Assembly: GCF_021117425.1 (NCBI RefSeq)
Contig: NZ_CP088298.1
Coordinates: 868,001-932,000, forward strand
Direction of reading: 5' to 3'
DNA length: 64,000 nt
From: Brevibacterium zhoupengii
Lineage (GTDB): Bacteria; Actinomycetota; Actinomycetes; Actinomycetales; Brevibacteriaceae
Positions 23,520 to 32,870 of the stretch are shown here, piece after piece. A program made the position numbers and the translations under genes. Numbering within the stretch: position 1 is the first letter of the stretch; each line of letters starts with the position of its first letter. The notes beneath the pieces were generated by a model. That model saw nothing but the letters and a program-made list of their open reading frames with translations. It made no database searches and was not told where the DNA came from.

Positions 23520-24679
23520 GCTCCGCTCCTTGCCTGCGCATCGGCGTAGATCTTCGTGCGGATCTGATCGGCCGGGGTCTGCTTGCTGGGTTCGAGTCGG
23601 TCGAGGACCTTCTGGGCGGGGAAGATGAGCTCCTGCTGATCGAGGTCGGCTTCCTTCGCCTGCTCGGCCAGTCCCTTCGTGCCGATGGGGTAGCCGATGT
23701 AGTCGAGCTGTTCGACCGCGGTCTCCGGCGAGATCATCTGGTTGATGAAGGCGTGCGCGGAATCGGGGTGCGGGGCTCCGGTGGCAATGGCCCAGCAGTC
23801 CGTCCACAGGTTCGCCGAGGGTGTCGGGAACACGAACTTCCAGTTCTCGGGATCGGATACTTCGCTCAGTCCCTGCCGGGCGTCACCGTTGAAGGCCTGC
23901 AGCAGTGAGAAGCTGCCCTGGATCATGCCCGTGGCCGCGTTGCCGATATAGGCCTTCGTGTTCGGCGCCAGCTGGTCGAGGATGATCGAGCGCGCCTTCT
24001 CGAGTTCCTTCTCGTCCTGGGTGTTGAGGCTGTATCCCTGCGCCGCGAGTGCGATGGCCGAGACCTCCCACGGGTCCTCGAGCAGTGAAGTGGTCCCGGC
24101 GGCTTCCTTCTGTGCGACATCGATGAAGTCCTGCCAGCTGCTCATGTCGCGGGTGATCTTCTTCGTGTTGTAGACGAATCCGGTGGTGCCCCAGGCCTTG
24201 CAGATCGAGTACTTGTTGTCGGGATCGAAGTACTGGTTCGTGAAGTTCGGATCCATGTGCTCGAAGTTCGGGATCATGTCGAGGTTGATCTCCTGGAGCA
24301 GATTGTGTTTGAGCATCTGCGGAATATTCGATCCGGTCGGCACCACAACGTCATACCCAGACGTTCCTCGCGAGGTTGAGAGCTTCGCGATGAGCTCCTC
24401 GTTCGAACCGAAGGAGTCGACCTGGACGAGGACATCGTTCTTGTTCTTGAACGCGTCGATGAGGTCCGGGTTGTCGTAGTCGCCCCAGGAGTACATGTTG
24501 AGCTTCGACTCGAGCTCGCCGTCGGTGGGAGGCGACTTCGCCATCGTCGTGTTCCGGCCGCAGGCGCTCAGCGCACCCAGACCGACGACACCGAATCCGG
24601 CCAAGAGCGCTCGCCTGCTCAGCCTCGCCGATGCGGCCCGGGGCGCCAGGAAGCGCACGTCGGGAATCCTGCCCGCCAT
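23516..24679 (-). CDS. potD: Polyamine-binding lipoprotein PotD, probable Tat lipoprotein
   Basis: This is the extracytoplasmic solute-binding protein of the importer, 387 residues. The signal region has a twin-arginine SRRALL (about 21-26) and a lipobox ending at Cys40 (LSAC), so it is probably exported folded by Tat and lipid anchored. Binding-fold landmarks include NMYSWGDYDNPDLIDAF, the VVVPTGSNIPQML segment and GTTGFVYNTKKI, as in PotD/PotF proteins. The ATG follows the potA stop by one base; a start at 24724 would lie inside potA and is unlikely. Confidence 0.93.
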   Translation of the reverse strand: MAGRIPDVRFLAPRAASARLSRRALLAGFGVVGLGALSACGRNTTMAKSPPTDGELESKLNMYSWGDYDNPDLIDAFKNKNDVLVQVDSFGSNEELIAKLSTSRGTSGYDVVVPTGSNIPQMLKHNLLQEINLDMIPNFEHMDPNFTNQYFDPDNKYSICKAWGTTGFVYNTKKITRDMSSWQDFIDVAQKEAAGTTSLLEDPWEVSAIALAAQGYSLNTQDEKELEKARSIILDQLAPNTKAYIGNAATGMIQGSFSLLQAFNGDARQGLSEVSDPENWKFVFPTPSANLWTDCWAIATGAPHPDSAHAFINQMISPETAVEQLDYIGYPIGTKGLAEQAKEADLDQQELIFPAQKVLDRLEPSKQTPADQIRTKIYADAQARSGA

Positions 24680-24680
24680 C

Positions 24681-25841
24681 TCAGACACCGCCCTCGTAGT
24701 CGTAGACGGCCACGTCGTCGGCATTCCAACTCAGGTCCACCTCGGCGTCGGCAGCCAGCAGCTCATTGCCGGCCGCCGGCACCCGGGCCAGGAGCTCATC
24801 GTTGTCCCCGGCCACGAGCATGTACTGGATGACGTCGCCGAGGAAGGACACCGACAGGATGCGACCGCGGGCGGAGTTCGCGGCCAATTCCCCGGTCCCG
24901 GCGGGGGCCACGCGCATGCGTTCGGGGCGGATGGCGGCCCGCACCTTGTCCCCGACGCTCAGCGTCGATGCCGACCCCGTCGCCGAGGCGGGTCGGATGT
25001 CGAGGGTGGGTGTTTCCATGACAGCGTTCGCCGTTCTCAACGTCGCGGTGGAACCGTTGATCTCGGTCACCTCGGCGGGGACGAAGTTCTGCTTGCCGAT
25101 GAAGCCGGCCACGAAGCCGTTGACCGGGTTCGCGTAGATGTCCTCACCGGTTCCGATCTGCTGGATCACGCCGTTGTACATGACCACGATGCGATCGCTC
25201 ATCGCCAGCGCCTCGTCCTGGTCGTGGGTGACGAAGACGAAGGTCGTGTCCAGGCGGGTGTGGAGGCGTTTGAGTTCGAGCTGCATCTCCTCACGCAGCT
25301 TCCGGTCCAGGGCCGACATCGGTTCGTCGAGGAGGAGGACCTGGGGTCGGTTGACCAGGGCTCGGGCCAGGGCGATGCGCTGCTGCTGACCGCCGGAGAG
25401 CTGTTCGGGTTTGCGCCCGGCGAAGTCCTCCATCTGCACCAGGGCGAGAACCTCGCGGACCCTCTCGGTGATCTCGGACTTCGGGGTCTTGGACTGTTTG
25501 AGACCGTAGGCGATGTTGTCGGCGATGTTCATGTGCGGGAACAGCAGGTAGGACTGGAACACCGTGTTCACCGGGCGCTTGTGCGGTGGGAGGCTGACGA
25601 TGTCCTTTCCCGAGAGCAGGATCGCCCCGTCGGTGGGAGCTTCGAAACCGGCGATCATGCGCAGCAGGGTCGTCTTGCCGCAGCCGGAGGGGCCCAGCAG
25701 GGAGAGGAACTCGCCCTTGCGCACCGACAGGTCGAGCCTTTCGATCGCGGTGTTGTCACCGAAGACCTTCTTCACCCCCTGAACTTCCAAGTGCTGAAGC
25801 TGTGTGGGCGCCGGTGCATCGGGAGTGGCTGTCGTGGTCAT
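24681..25841 (-). CDS. potA: Polyamine ABC transporter ATPase PotA
   Basis: The 386-residue ATPase subunit energises polyamine uptake. It has Walker A GPSGCGKT (50-57), signature LSGGQQQR (148-155), Walker B VLLLDEP (168-174) and a C-terminal TOBE-type regulatory domain (about 260-380). The pattern [13 protein letters not shown] is typical of PotA. The ATG overlaps the upstream amidohydrolase stop by four bases (ATGA), so the enzymes and importer are translated from one mRNA. Confidence 0.95.
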   Translation of the reverse strand: MTTTATPDAPAPTQLQHLEVQGVKKVFGDNTAIERLDLSVRKGEFLSLLGPSGCGKTTLLRMIAGFEAPTDGAILLSGKDIVSLPPHKRPVNTVFQSYLLFPHMNIADNIAYGLKQSKTPKSEITERVREVLALVQMEDFAGRKPEQLSGGQQQRIALARALVNRPQVLLLDEPMSALDRKLREEMQLELKRLHTRLDTTFVFVTHDQDEALAMSDRIVVMYNGVIQQIGTGEDIYANPVNGFVAGFIGKQNFVPAEVTEINGSTATLRTANAVMETPTLDIRPASATGSASTLSVGDKVRAAIRPERMRVAPAGTGELAANSARGRILSVSFLGDVIQYMLVAGDNDELLARVPAAGNELLAADAEVDLSWNADDVAVYDYEGGV

Positions 25842-27487
25842 GATTGCCTTTCAGCGGTGGTGGCGTCGTGGACGATGCGGCCGCCTGCGATCGTCATTTC
25901 GTTGTGCACCTCGGCCAGTCTCAGCGGCTCGAGGTCGAAGGGGTCGGCGCTGGCCAGTGCGAGGTTCGCGATCTGGCCGGTGCGGATTCTGCCGTTGGCC
26001 TCCGAGCGCAGCAGGTGCGCGGACCCGGAGGTGTAGGCGCGCAGCGCGGTGGCCAGGTCGATGGCCTGTTCGGGCAGGAGCGGGGCCGGGTCGCCGGCAT
26101 CGGGGTGTGAACGGTTCACAGCGACGTGGATCGCCTCCCAGGGATTCGGTGTCGACACAGGCCAGTCTGAGCCCATGGCCAGGTGAGTCCCGGCATGGGC
26201 GAAGGACTTGAACGGGTAGAGCCAGGTGCTGCGTTCGGCCCCGAGGTAGGGAAGATTGAGGTCGAGCAGCTGCTGGTCGTGGCATGCCCACAGGGCCTGC
26301 AGGTTCGCGGTGATTCCGAGCTGGGCGAAGCGGGGAATGTCGGTGGGGTCGACGACCTGAACGTGGGCGATGTGGTGCCGGCGGCTGCTGTCCCCGCGTG
26401 CGGTGGTGCCCGGGTTGGACTCGATGGCGGCGAACGCGTCGAGGGCCGCCCTATTGGCCGCATCGCCGATCGCATGGCAGTGGATGTCGAAGCCGGCCGC
26501 GTCGAGGGCGGCGAAGGATCGGTGCAGGTGCTCGCGGGTGAAGTAGCTGGTGCCGAAGCCACCGCAGGGGCAGGCGTACTCACTGCTCATGGCGGCCGTG
26601 CGAGATTCGACGATTCCGTCGAGCATGAACTTCACCGAGGTGGTGCGGAACTGTCCCTGTTCTCGCCGCTGCCTGACCAGGGCTGCGACCTGGGCGTCGA
26701 TGTCGTCGACGTCACGGGGCCACCACAGACTCCCGACCACCTCGGCGGTCAGTTCGCCTGTGTCCTCTGCTTGGACGTAGGCGTCGAAGGGGGAGCGGTG
26801 CCCGGAGTAGTCGCCGACGATGGCGTCCATCCATGCGGTGACGCCGAAGGCATGGAGAAAGGACTGCCCGGCGAGGAGTCCGGCGCGGACGGTGGCATCG
26901 CTGGCGTCGGGGACGTGGATCGAGACGAGGTCCATGGCAGATTCGTGCAGGCACCCGGTCGGTGTCCCGGATTCGTCCTTCTCGATGACGCCGCCAGGCG
27001 GGGTGGGAGTGGAGTCGTCGAGTCCGGCGAGGTCCATGGCCCTCGAGTTCACCCACGCCGAATGATGGTCGGCGCTGAGGAGGATGATGGGGCGCTCGGG
27101 ACTCAGCTCGTCAAGGATCGCAGCACTCGGTGCCCCGCCGGGGAAGTCGGACATCGACCATCCGCCGCTGGTGACCCAAGAGTTCGCTACGGCAGACTCG
27201 GCCGTTGCGGCCAAGTAGTTGCGGATGACGTCGAGCGAGGCCTGCAGACCCTGGGCTTCGCTGAGGTCACAGGCCAGGGACTCCTGCCCGCCGAAGGTCG
27301 TGTGCACATGGGCGTCGACGAACCCGGGGGTGATGAGCTTGCCCGTGGCCGTGATCGTGTGTTCGGCCGGGTCTGCGGCGGTTCCGGTGCCGATCTCGGT
27401 GATGATTCCGTCGCGGATGCTGATGCGGTTCGCAGGCAGGACGGAGTCTCCGTCGAAGATGCTGACGTCGAGAACGTCGAGGTTCAT
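25838..27487 (-). CDS. Metal-dependent amidohydrolase of the YtcJ (Amidohydro_3) family
   Basis: The 549-residue enzyme has the amidohydrolase start [19 protein letters not shown] (metal-binding HxH), a central [25 protein letters not shown] and the late GSDWPVS aspartate motif, all typical of YtcJ-type exoenzymes that hydrolyse amide or carbamate bonds. It starts at the ATG at 27487, preceded by GGGAGGG. It lies between an aminoaldehyde dehydrogenase and potA in one operon. It could act on an acylated polyamine or a glutamyl-type intermediate, but this is inference only. Confidence 0.87.
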   Translation of the reverse strand: MNLDVLDVSIFDGDSVLPANRISIRDGIITEIGTGTAADPAEHTITATGKLITPGFVDAHVHTTFGGQESLACDLSEAQGLQASLDVIRNYLAATAESAVANSWVTSGGWSMSDFPGGAPSAAILDELSPERPIILLSADHHSAWVNSRAMDLAGLDDSTPTPPGGVIEKDESGTPTGCLHESAMDLVSIHVPDASDATVRAGLLAGQSFLHAFGVTAWMDAIVGDYSGHRSPFDAYVQAEDTGELTAEVVGSLWWPRDVDDIDAQVAALVRQRREQGQFRTTSVKFMLDGIVESRTAAMSSEYACPCGGFGTSYFTREHLHRSFAALDAAGFDIHCHAIGDAANRAALDAFAAIESNPGTTARGDSSRRHHIAHVQVVDPTDIPRFAQLGITANLQALWACHDQQLLDLNLPYLGAERSTWLYPFKSFAHAGTHLAMGSDWPVSTPNPWEAIHVAVNRSHPDAGDPAPLLPEQAIDLATALRAYTSGSAHLLRSEANGRIRTGQIANLALASADPFDLEPLRLAEVHNEMTIAGGRIVHDATTAERQS

Positions 27488-27569
27488 GATCCCTCCCGAC
27501 TTCCTTGTCGAAGGTGAGGCCGGCGCGCCGTACGCGCCCGCCTGGCTGTCATTGTATGTGCACCAGTGC

Positions 27570-29066
27570 TCAGGACGTGAAGATCGTGTCCTGCCATTCG
27601 TGGTGCGGGTCCTCGTGCTGGTCGATGAACACGTGCTTGACCTGCGTGTACTCATCGAATGAGTACTGGCTCATATCTTTGCCGAATCCGGAGGCCTTGT
27701 ACCCGCCGTGTGGCATGTCGGAGACGATCGGAATGTGCTCGTTGATCCACACGCACCCGGCTTCGATGTCGGCCGCGGCGCGCATCGTGCGGTTCGTGGT
27801 CGTCGTCCACGCGCTCGCCGCCAAGCCGTACGGGGTGTCGTTGGCCAGTTCGATGGCCTCATCGTCGGTGTCGAAGGCGAGAGCGACGAGGACGGGACCG
27901 AAGATCTCCTCACGCCACACCTCGGCGTCGGTGTCGATTCCACTGATGAGCGTGGGCGCATAGTAGGCCGTTGACTCGGTATTCCCGGGCAGGGCCTCGC
28001 CGAGGTGGTTCGTCGTCGGGATCGCTCCGCCGCAGTGGATCCGGGCCCCGGTTTCGCGGGCCCGGTCGACGACCTCGGCGACCCGTGAACGGTGGGTCAG
28101 GGAGATGAGAGAGCCCATGTCGGTGGCGGGGTCAGTCGGGTTGCCCACGCGCACGCCGCTCATGAGTTCGGTGACGCGATCGGTGAAGGCGGTGAAGTGC
28201 TCGCGGGCGACGATGGCCCGTGTGGCCGCGGTGCAGTCCTGACCGGAGTTGATGAGCGACCCTGCCACGGCGCCACGTGCGGCGGCCTCGATGTCGGCGT
28301 CGTCGAAGACCACGAACGGGGCCTTGCCACCGAGTTCGAGGTGGACGCGGGAGCCCTTGGCCGCGGCGAGTTCCATGATGCGCCGGCCGACCTTCGTCGA
28401 GCCGGTGAACGAAGACATGACGACGTCGGGGTGGGTGATGAGCGCTTCCCCGGCTTCGAGCCCATCACCGGCGATGACGTTGATGACACCGGGGGCGAAT
28501 CCTGCCGCGGTGGCGGCCTCGGCGAGGATGAGCGAGGTTCCCGGAGTCATCTCCGAGGTCTTGAGCACGATCGTGTTGCCGGCCGCGACGGCGGGGAAGA
28601 TCTTCCACGCGGCCATCTGCAGCGGGTAGTTCCACGGGGCGATCGAACCGACGACGCCGAGGGGTTCGCGCCGGGTCATCGACGTCGACTTCTCCCAATA
28701 GGTGCCGGCGGCTAAGCCGGTGAGCTGCCGGGCGGCACCGGCGAAGAACTTCGCATTGTCGATGGAGCCGGGCACGTCGAATTCCTTGGCCAGGCGGATG
28801 GACTTGCCCGTCTGTATGGACTCGAGTTCGGCGAGTTCGTCTGCGCGAGCCTCGAGCTGGGTGGCGAGACCGAGCATCAGCTCCGCACGTTCGCCTGGAG
28901 TCAGTGCCTTGAATGCGGGGTAGGCGGCTTTCGCCGAGGCGACGGCTTCGTTGACGTCGGCAGTGTTCGCGAGTGTGTACTCTCCGGTCGTCTCACCGGT
29001 GGCGGGGTTGACGAGGGTGAAGGGTCTGCCGCTGCCTTCGTGATAGCTGCCATTCCAATAATGCAT
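27570..29066 (-). CDS. Aldehyde dehydrogenase, gamma-aminobutyraldehyde type
   Basis: The 498-residue NAD-dependent dehydrogenase has the catalytic cysteine in NSGQDCTAATR, the glutamate in HLELGGKAP and the conserved PWNYPLQMAAWK segment. The sequence resembles PatD/PuuC-like aminobutyraldehyde dehydrogenases that convert 4-aminobutanal to GABA. It is the first gene of the polyamine operon, matching its role after amine oxidation. GGAAG precedes the ATG. The leader contains six decamer repeats (29098-29157). Confidence 0.9.
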   Translation of the reverse strand: MHYWNGSYHEGSGRPFTLVNPATGETTGEYTLANTADVNEAVASAKAAYPAFKALTPGERAELMLGLATQLEARADELAELESIQTGKSIRLAKEFDVPGSIDNAKFFAGAARQLTGLAAGTYWEKSTSMTRREPLGVVGSIAPWNYPLQMAAWKIFPAVAAGNTIVLKTSEMTPGTSLILAEAATAAGFAPGVINVIAGDGLEAGEALITHPDVVMSSFTGSTKVGRRIMELAAAKGSRVHLELGGKAPFVVFDDADIEAAARGAVAGSLINSGQDCTAATRAIVAREHFTAFTDRVTELMSGVRVGNPTDPATDMGSLISLTHRSRVAEVVDRARETGARIHCGGAIPTTNHLGEALPGNTESTAYYAPTLISGIDTDAEVWREEIFGPVLVALAFDTDDEAIELANDTPYGLAASAWTTTTNRTMRAAADIEAGCVWINEHIPIVSDMPHGGYKASGFGKDMSQYSFDEYTQVKHVFIDQHEDPHHEWQDTIFTS

Positions 29067-29097
29067 ATCGTCACTTCCAACCGTGTTGCATGTCTGC

Positions 29098-29157
29098 GTG
29101 TGGGCCTGTGTGGGGCCGTGTGGGGCTGTGTGGACCCTTGTGGGGCCGTGTGGCCCT
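29098..29157 (-). repeat. Six tandem 10-bp repeats in the leader of the polyamine operon
   Basis: Six units of ten bases (consensus GTGTGGGGCC on the plus strand, CCCCACAC-type in the mRNA) run without gap, ending 32 bases before the aldehyde dehydrogenase start. The period is about one helical turn, suiting either stacked DNA-binding sites or an RNA leader element. Confidence 0.75.
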
Positions 29158-29165
29158 GGTCACAC

Positions 29166-29194
29166 AGAATAGCGGAACCGGTGGGGTGAATCCA
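29166..29194 (-). promoter_or_regulatory. Candidate promoter of the polyamine operon
   Basis: On the minus strand TGGATT (29194-29189) and TATTCT (29171-29166) have a 17-base spacer. Transcription would start near 29159 and run through the decamer repeats. Confidence 0.4.
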
Positions 29195-29341
29195 CCGATT
29201 CCGTTGTATGAGATGGTTTCGAGTTGAAAACAATGACTAGTCAGCATATTTCCCTGCTGAATCAGTGGTCACGTCTGCGATATTCGCGCGATGTCGTTGG
29301 GTGAGGTGAGGGTCAGGGTCGGGGTCAGCCCGCCCCGCGAA

Positions 29342-29399
29342 ACAACGCCGCACCGCCGTAACCACTGCGTGCAGCGGTGTATCGGCGGTGCGGCGTTGT
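29342..29399 (-). terminator. 17-bp hairpin terminator after purD-purC
   Basis: The arms 29342-29358 and 29383-29399 are perfectly complementary over 17 bases (core CGCCGCACCGCCG), and an inner ACCACTGC/GCAGCGGT pairs with one mismatch. It lies about 50 bases after the fusion-gene stop and has only a short T-run. Confidence 0.75.
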
Positions 29400-29450
29400 G
29401 TCGGTATCAGAGTTGTGTCGGTGTGAGAGCTGTTGTTGCTGTGCTCAGCC

Positions 29451-31721
29451 TCAGGCGGGGAACTTCTGGCCGGTGAGCTTCTCGAAGGCCTCGATATAGC
29501 GGGCCCGGGTCTTCTCGACCACCTCGGCGGGCAGTGCCGGCGGGGGAGTGTCCGAGGACTTGTCCCAGCCGGACTCCTTGGTCAGCCAGTCACGGACGAA
29601 CTGCTTGTCGAAGCTCGCCTGCGCTTGGCCTGCCTCGTAGCTCTCGGCATCCCAGAAGCGTGAGGAATCCGGGGTGAGCACCTCGTCGCCGAGGACCATC
29701 GTCCCGTCGGGCAGGGTCCCGAACTCGAACTTCGTATCGGCGAGGATGATGCCGCGCTCGCGGGCGATGGCCTCGGCCCGCTGGTAGATCTCGATCGTCA
29801 GGTCACGGGCCTTCTCGGCCGCCTCGGCGCCGATGGTCTCCGTGATCTGAGCGAAGCTGACGTTCTCGTCATGGTCGCCCAGCTCCGCCTTGGTCGCGGG
29901 CGTGAAGATCGCGGGCTCCAGACGGTCGGCCTCGATGAGACCGGCCGGCAGCTGGATTCCGCACACGGATCCGGTGGCCTTGTAGTCGGCCATGCCGGAG
30001 CCGGTGAGGTAGCCACGGGCCACGCATTCGATGGGCAGCATCGACAGGTTCTTCACGATGAGGCCGCGCCCGGCCACTGCTTGAGGGACATCGGAGCTGA
30101 TGACATGGTTGCCGATGACGTCGGAGAGCTGGTCGAACCACCACAGGCTCAGGCCGGTGAGCACCCTGCCCTTGTCGGGAATCTCCGAGTCCAGAACCCA
30201 GTCATAGGCGGAGATGCGATCCGAGGCGACCATGAGCAGCTGCTCGGCCGAGGCGGCATCGGCAGCCGTATCGGGGATGTAGAGGTCACGGACCTTGCCC
30301 GAGTAGACATGCGTCCAGCCCGGAAGCTCGGGAGCCTGGGAGTCGAGTCCAGTCGCTGCGGGGGCTGACTCTTCAGGGGCCGGGTAGAAGTCGGCCACGG
30401 CGATCTGCCCGCGGGCAGCCACCTCGGCGATGTCGGTGCGGTGCTGTTCGCCGTCCCATTTGACCTCGTCCACGGCGGCATAGGCCTTGGCCCGTGCCTC
30501 GTCGAGGCCATTGCCCAAGGAGACGACGGAGAGCACGCGGCCACCTGCGGTGACGATGTCTCCGGTCTCGGCGACGTCTTCGGAGATGACGGTGTCCTCG
30601 GGAGCGAACCCGGCGCCGGTATCGGTGGCGCGGGCGGTCCCCGCATGGAGGATGTGGACGTCGTCGAGGTCGTCGGCCGTGTTGAGTCCGCGGATGATGT
30701 CGCCCGTGCGGGGTGTGCTCGGGTAGTTCTCGGCGGCCATGACCACGGTCACCGAGGTGCGTGGATCCCAGTCGAGGTCACCGACCTCGTCGAGGCGACC
30801 CTCGGCGGCGGCGAGCATGGTCTGTCCCAGCGGGCTGCGCAGGCGGGCGAGTACGGATTGGGTCTCGGGATCGCCGAAGCGGACGTTGAACTCCACGACT
30901 CGCATGCCCTTCGAGGTCAGGGCGAGTCCGCAGTAGAGGAGGCCGACGAACGGGGTGCCGCGGCGGGTCATCTCATCGACGACAGGCTGGGCGACGGTGG
31001 TGATGATGTCATCGACGGTGCCGGCCGGGATCCAGGGGAGGGGTGAGTAGGCGCCCATGCCGCCGGTGTTGGGTCCGGTGTCACCGTCGCCGATGCGTTT
31101 GAAGTCCTGGGCCGGAGCCAGCGGCAATGTGTGCTGGCCGTCGCAGAGGACGAAGAGGGAGACCTCGGGGCCGTCGAGGTAGTCCTCGATGACGACCCGG
31201 TCGGAGACCTCGAGGCAGGAGCTGGCGTGGGTCAGAGCCTCGGCGCGATCCGAGGTCACGACGACGCCCTTGCCCGCTGCCAGACCATCGGCCTTGACCA
31301 CGTAGGGGGCACCGAAATCGTCGAGGGCAGCGGCCGCCTCGTCGGGGGTGTAGGCGACCACGGCACGTGCTGTGGGCACGTTCGCGGACTCCATGATCTC
31401 CTTCGCAAACGCCTTCGACCCCTCGAGAACCGCGGCCTCGGAGCTGGGTCCGAAGACCGGGAACGAGGACTCACGCAGCGCGTCGGCGACCCCGGCGACC
31501 AGCGGTGCCTCGGGGCCGATGACGACGAGGTCGACGTCAAGCGTCTCCGCGAGTGCGGTGACTGCCACGGCGTCGTTCATATCGACGGCTTCGGTGTGCG
31601 CGATCGCAGCTATTCCCGGGTTGCCGGGTGCGGCGATGACGGCGTCGACCTGAGGGTCGCGACTGAGAGCAAGGACGAGGGCGTGTTCGCGGGAGCCCGA
31701 ACCGATGACAAGAACCTTCAC
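29451..31721 (-). CDS. purD/purC: PurD-PurC fusion: GAR synthetase joined to SAICAR synthetase
   Basis: One 756-residue reading frame carries two purine enzymes. Residues 1 to about 425 are PurD (phosphoribosylamine-glycine ligase, ATP-grasp), with VIGSGSREHAL at the start, VKADGLAAGKGVVV, and NVRFGDPETQ. After a linker of about 35 residues rich in Ala/Pro/Glu, residues from about 462 are PurC (SAICAR synthase), with YSGKVRDLY, SDRISAYDWVLD and IECVARGYLTGSG. No stop or frameshift interrupts it. The two steps, numbers 2 and 8 of 11 in the usual numbering, are not consecutive. The start is GTG at 31721, eight bases after TATAGT. Separate purD and purC are the usual arrangement. Confidence 0.94.
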   Translation of the reverse strand: MKVLVIGSGSREHALVLALSRDPQVDAVIAAPGNPGIAAIAHTEAVDMNDAVAVTALAETLDVDLVVIGPEAPLVAGVADALRESSFPVFGPSSEAAVLEGSKAFAKEIMESANVPTARAVVAYTPDEAAAALDDFGAPYVVKADGLAAGKGVVVTSDRAEALTHASSCLEVSDRVVIEDYLDGPEVSLFVLCDGQHTLPLAPAQDFKRIGDGDTGPNTGGMGAYSPLPWIPAGTVDDIITTVAQPVVDEMTRRGTPFVGLLYCGLALTSKGMRVVEFNVRFGDPETQSVLARLRSPLGQTMLAAAEGRLDEVGDLDWDPRTSVTVVMAAENYPSTPRTGDIIRGLNTADDLDDVHILHAGTARATDTGAGFAPEDTVISEDVAETGDIVTAGGRVLSVVSLGNGLDEARAKAYAAVDEVKWDGEQHRTDIAEVAARGQIAVADFYPAPEESAPAATGLDSQAPELPGWTHVYSGKVRDLYIPDTAADAASAEQLLMVASDRISAYDWVLDSEIPDKGRVLTGLSLWWFDQLSDVIGNHVISSDVPQAVAGRGLIVKNLSMLPIECVARGYLTGSGMADYKATGSVCGIQLPAGLIEADRLEPAIFTPATKAELGDHDENVSFAQITETIGAEAAEKARDLTIEIYQRAEAIARERGIILADTKFEFGTLPDGTMVLGDEVLTPDSSRFWDAESYEAGQAQASFDKQFVRDWLTKESGWDKSSDTPPPALPAEVVEKTRARYIEAFEKLTGQKFPA

Positions 31722-31729
31722 CCCACCAG

Positions 31730-31747
31730 ACTATAAGGTCGTAGGCT
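31730..31747. promoter_or_regulatory. Face-to-face -10 boxes of purD-purC and asparaginase
   Basis: TATAGT (minus strand, 31735-31730) and TAGGCT (plus, 31742-31747) serve divergent genes whose GTG start codons are only 33 bases apart. Both would give leaderless transcripts, and the -35 region of each must overlap the other gene's start. Confidence 0.5.
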
Positions 31748-31754
31748 TGAGTGC

Positions 31755-32855
31755 GTGACTCCTTCCACTTTCGTTTCCGCCGACGCCGCCGAGTTGGCCT
31801 CCGTCGAGCGCAGCGGGTTCGTCGAATCCCGCCACATCGGTTCCGCCGTCGTCCTCGACCCGGTTGGATCACCCCTGATCAGCCTCGGCGCACCGGAGGC
31901 CCCCGTGTTCACCCGATCGAGCCTCAAACCGCTGCAAGCGATCGCCGCGATGAGTCTCACAGAGCAGGTGACCGGCACCTGGGCGGCACTGGCGACCGCG
32001 TCCCACAAATGCGAGGCTGGCCACGCCGAGGCGGTTGCCGGGATGCTCGAATCCGCTGGCCTGAGCGTGGACGACCTCCGCTGTCCGTCTGCTCATCCCG
32101 CCGACGGTGCCTTCCGACGCAGCCTGCAGGAAGCCGGCACCGGCGACCCGAAATCGCGCCTGTACTTCAACTGCTCAGGCAAACATGCAGCGTTCCTCAT
32201 GGCCGCCACCGCCATTGGGGCCGAGACCGCGACCTACCTTGAGCCCGCCCATCCGGTGCAGGCGACAATCGCCGAGGTGGTCGAGGCGTTCGCCGGTGAG
32301 ACCCCGGCCGCGCTCGGCACCGACGGCTGCGGAGCTCCTGTCTTCGCCCTCAGCCTCACCGGCCTGGCGAGGGGAATCGGCCGCGTAGTGCAGTTGGGCT
32401 GCACAGAAGCCGACGCTGACTCGACGGGACCGGCAGACTCGGCGACCACCTCGGCGACGGAAGACTTTGCCTCCCATGCGCCCGAGGCTCGCACCCTCAT
32501 GCAGGCGGTCTTCGCTGAGCCCTGGGCGATCGAAGGCCATGGCAGACCGAACACCACGGTCATCGAGCGCCTCGGAATCTTCGCCAAGGGCGGAGCCGAA
32601 GGCGTCATCGTCATGGCCACGAAGTCCGGGTATTCGGTGGCGCTGAAGTGCCTCGACGGGTCCTCACGGGCCACGGGGCTCGTGGCGCTGACCCTGCTGC
32701 GCAAGGCCGGAGCGATTCCACACATCAGCGACGACCTCCTCGGCGAGGTCATCACAGAGATCACCGAGTCCGTCACCGGCGGCACCGATTCCGAGGGGCG
32801 GACGGCAGTTGTCGGGCAGATCAACGTGGGTGAAGATATAGCGAGTATCAGGTAA
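31755..32855 (+). CDS. Asparaginase of the asparaginase II (PF06089) family
   Basis: The 366-residue protein matches the bacterial L-asparaginase II family (Rhizobium etli type, unrelated to classic asparaginases). It has FTRSSLKPLQAIA, ATASHKCEAGHAEAV, RLYFNCSGKHAAFL and GTDGCGAPVFALSL in order, the landmarks of this family. It would release ammonia and aspartate from asparagine in the cytoplasm. It starts with GTG 7 bases after TAGGCT and heads a four-gene run with SCP-like, aldehyde dehydrogenase and EamA genes. Confidence 0.9.
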   Translation: MTPSTFVSADAAELASVERSGFVESRHIGSAVVLDPVGSPLISLGAPEAPVFTRSSLKPLQAIAAMSLTEQVTGTWAALATASHKCEAGHAEAVAGMLESAGLSVDDLRCPSAHPADGAFRRSLQEAGTGDPKSRLYFNCSGKHAAFLMAATAIGAETATYLEPAHPVQATIAEVVEAFAGETPAALGTDGCGAPVFALSLTGLARGIGRVVQLGCTEADADSTGPADSATTSATEDFASHAPEARTLMQAVFAEPWAIEGHGRPNTTVIERLGIFAKGGAEGVIVMATKSGYSVALKCLDGSSRATGLVALTLLRKAGAIPHISDDLLGEVITEITESVTGGTDSEGRTAVVGQINVGEDIASIR

Positions 32856-32870
32856 GAGGGAGAGTCACTG

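Larger units (their letters stand above)
29067..29450 (-). other. Gene-free region between purD-purC and the polyamine operon
   Basis: It holds the decamer repeats, a probable promoter for the polyamine operon reading left, and the long hairpin that follows the purD-purC fusion gene. No gene or RNA could be supported. Confidence 0.7.

Noticed and set aside
24495..26036. A 513-codon open frame on the plus strand
   Set aside because: It lies opposite potD, potA and the amidohydrolase, which are all clearly real on the minus strand.
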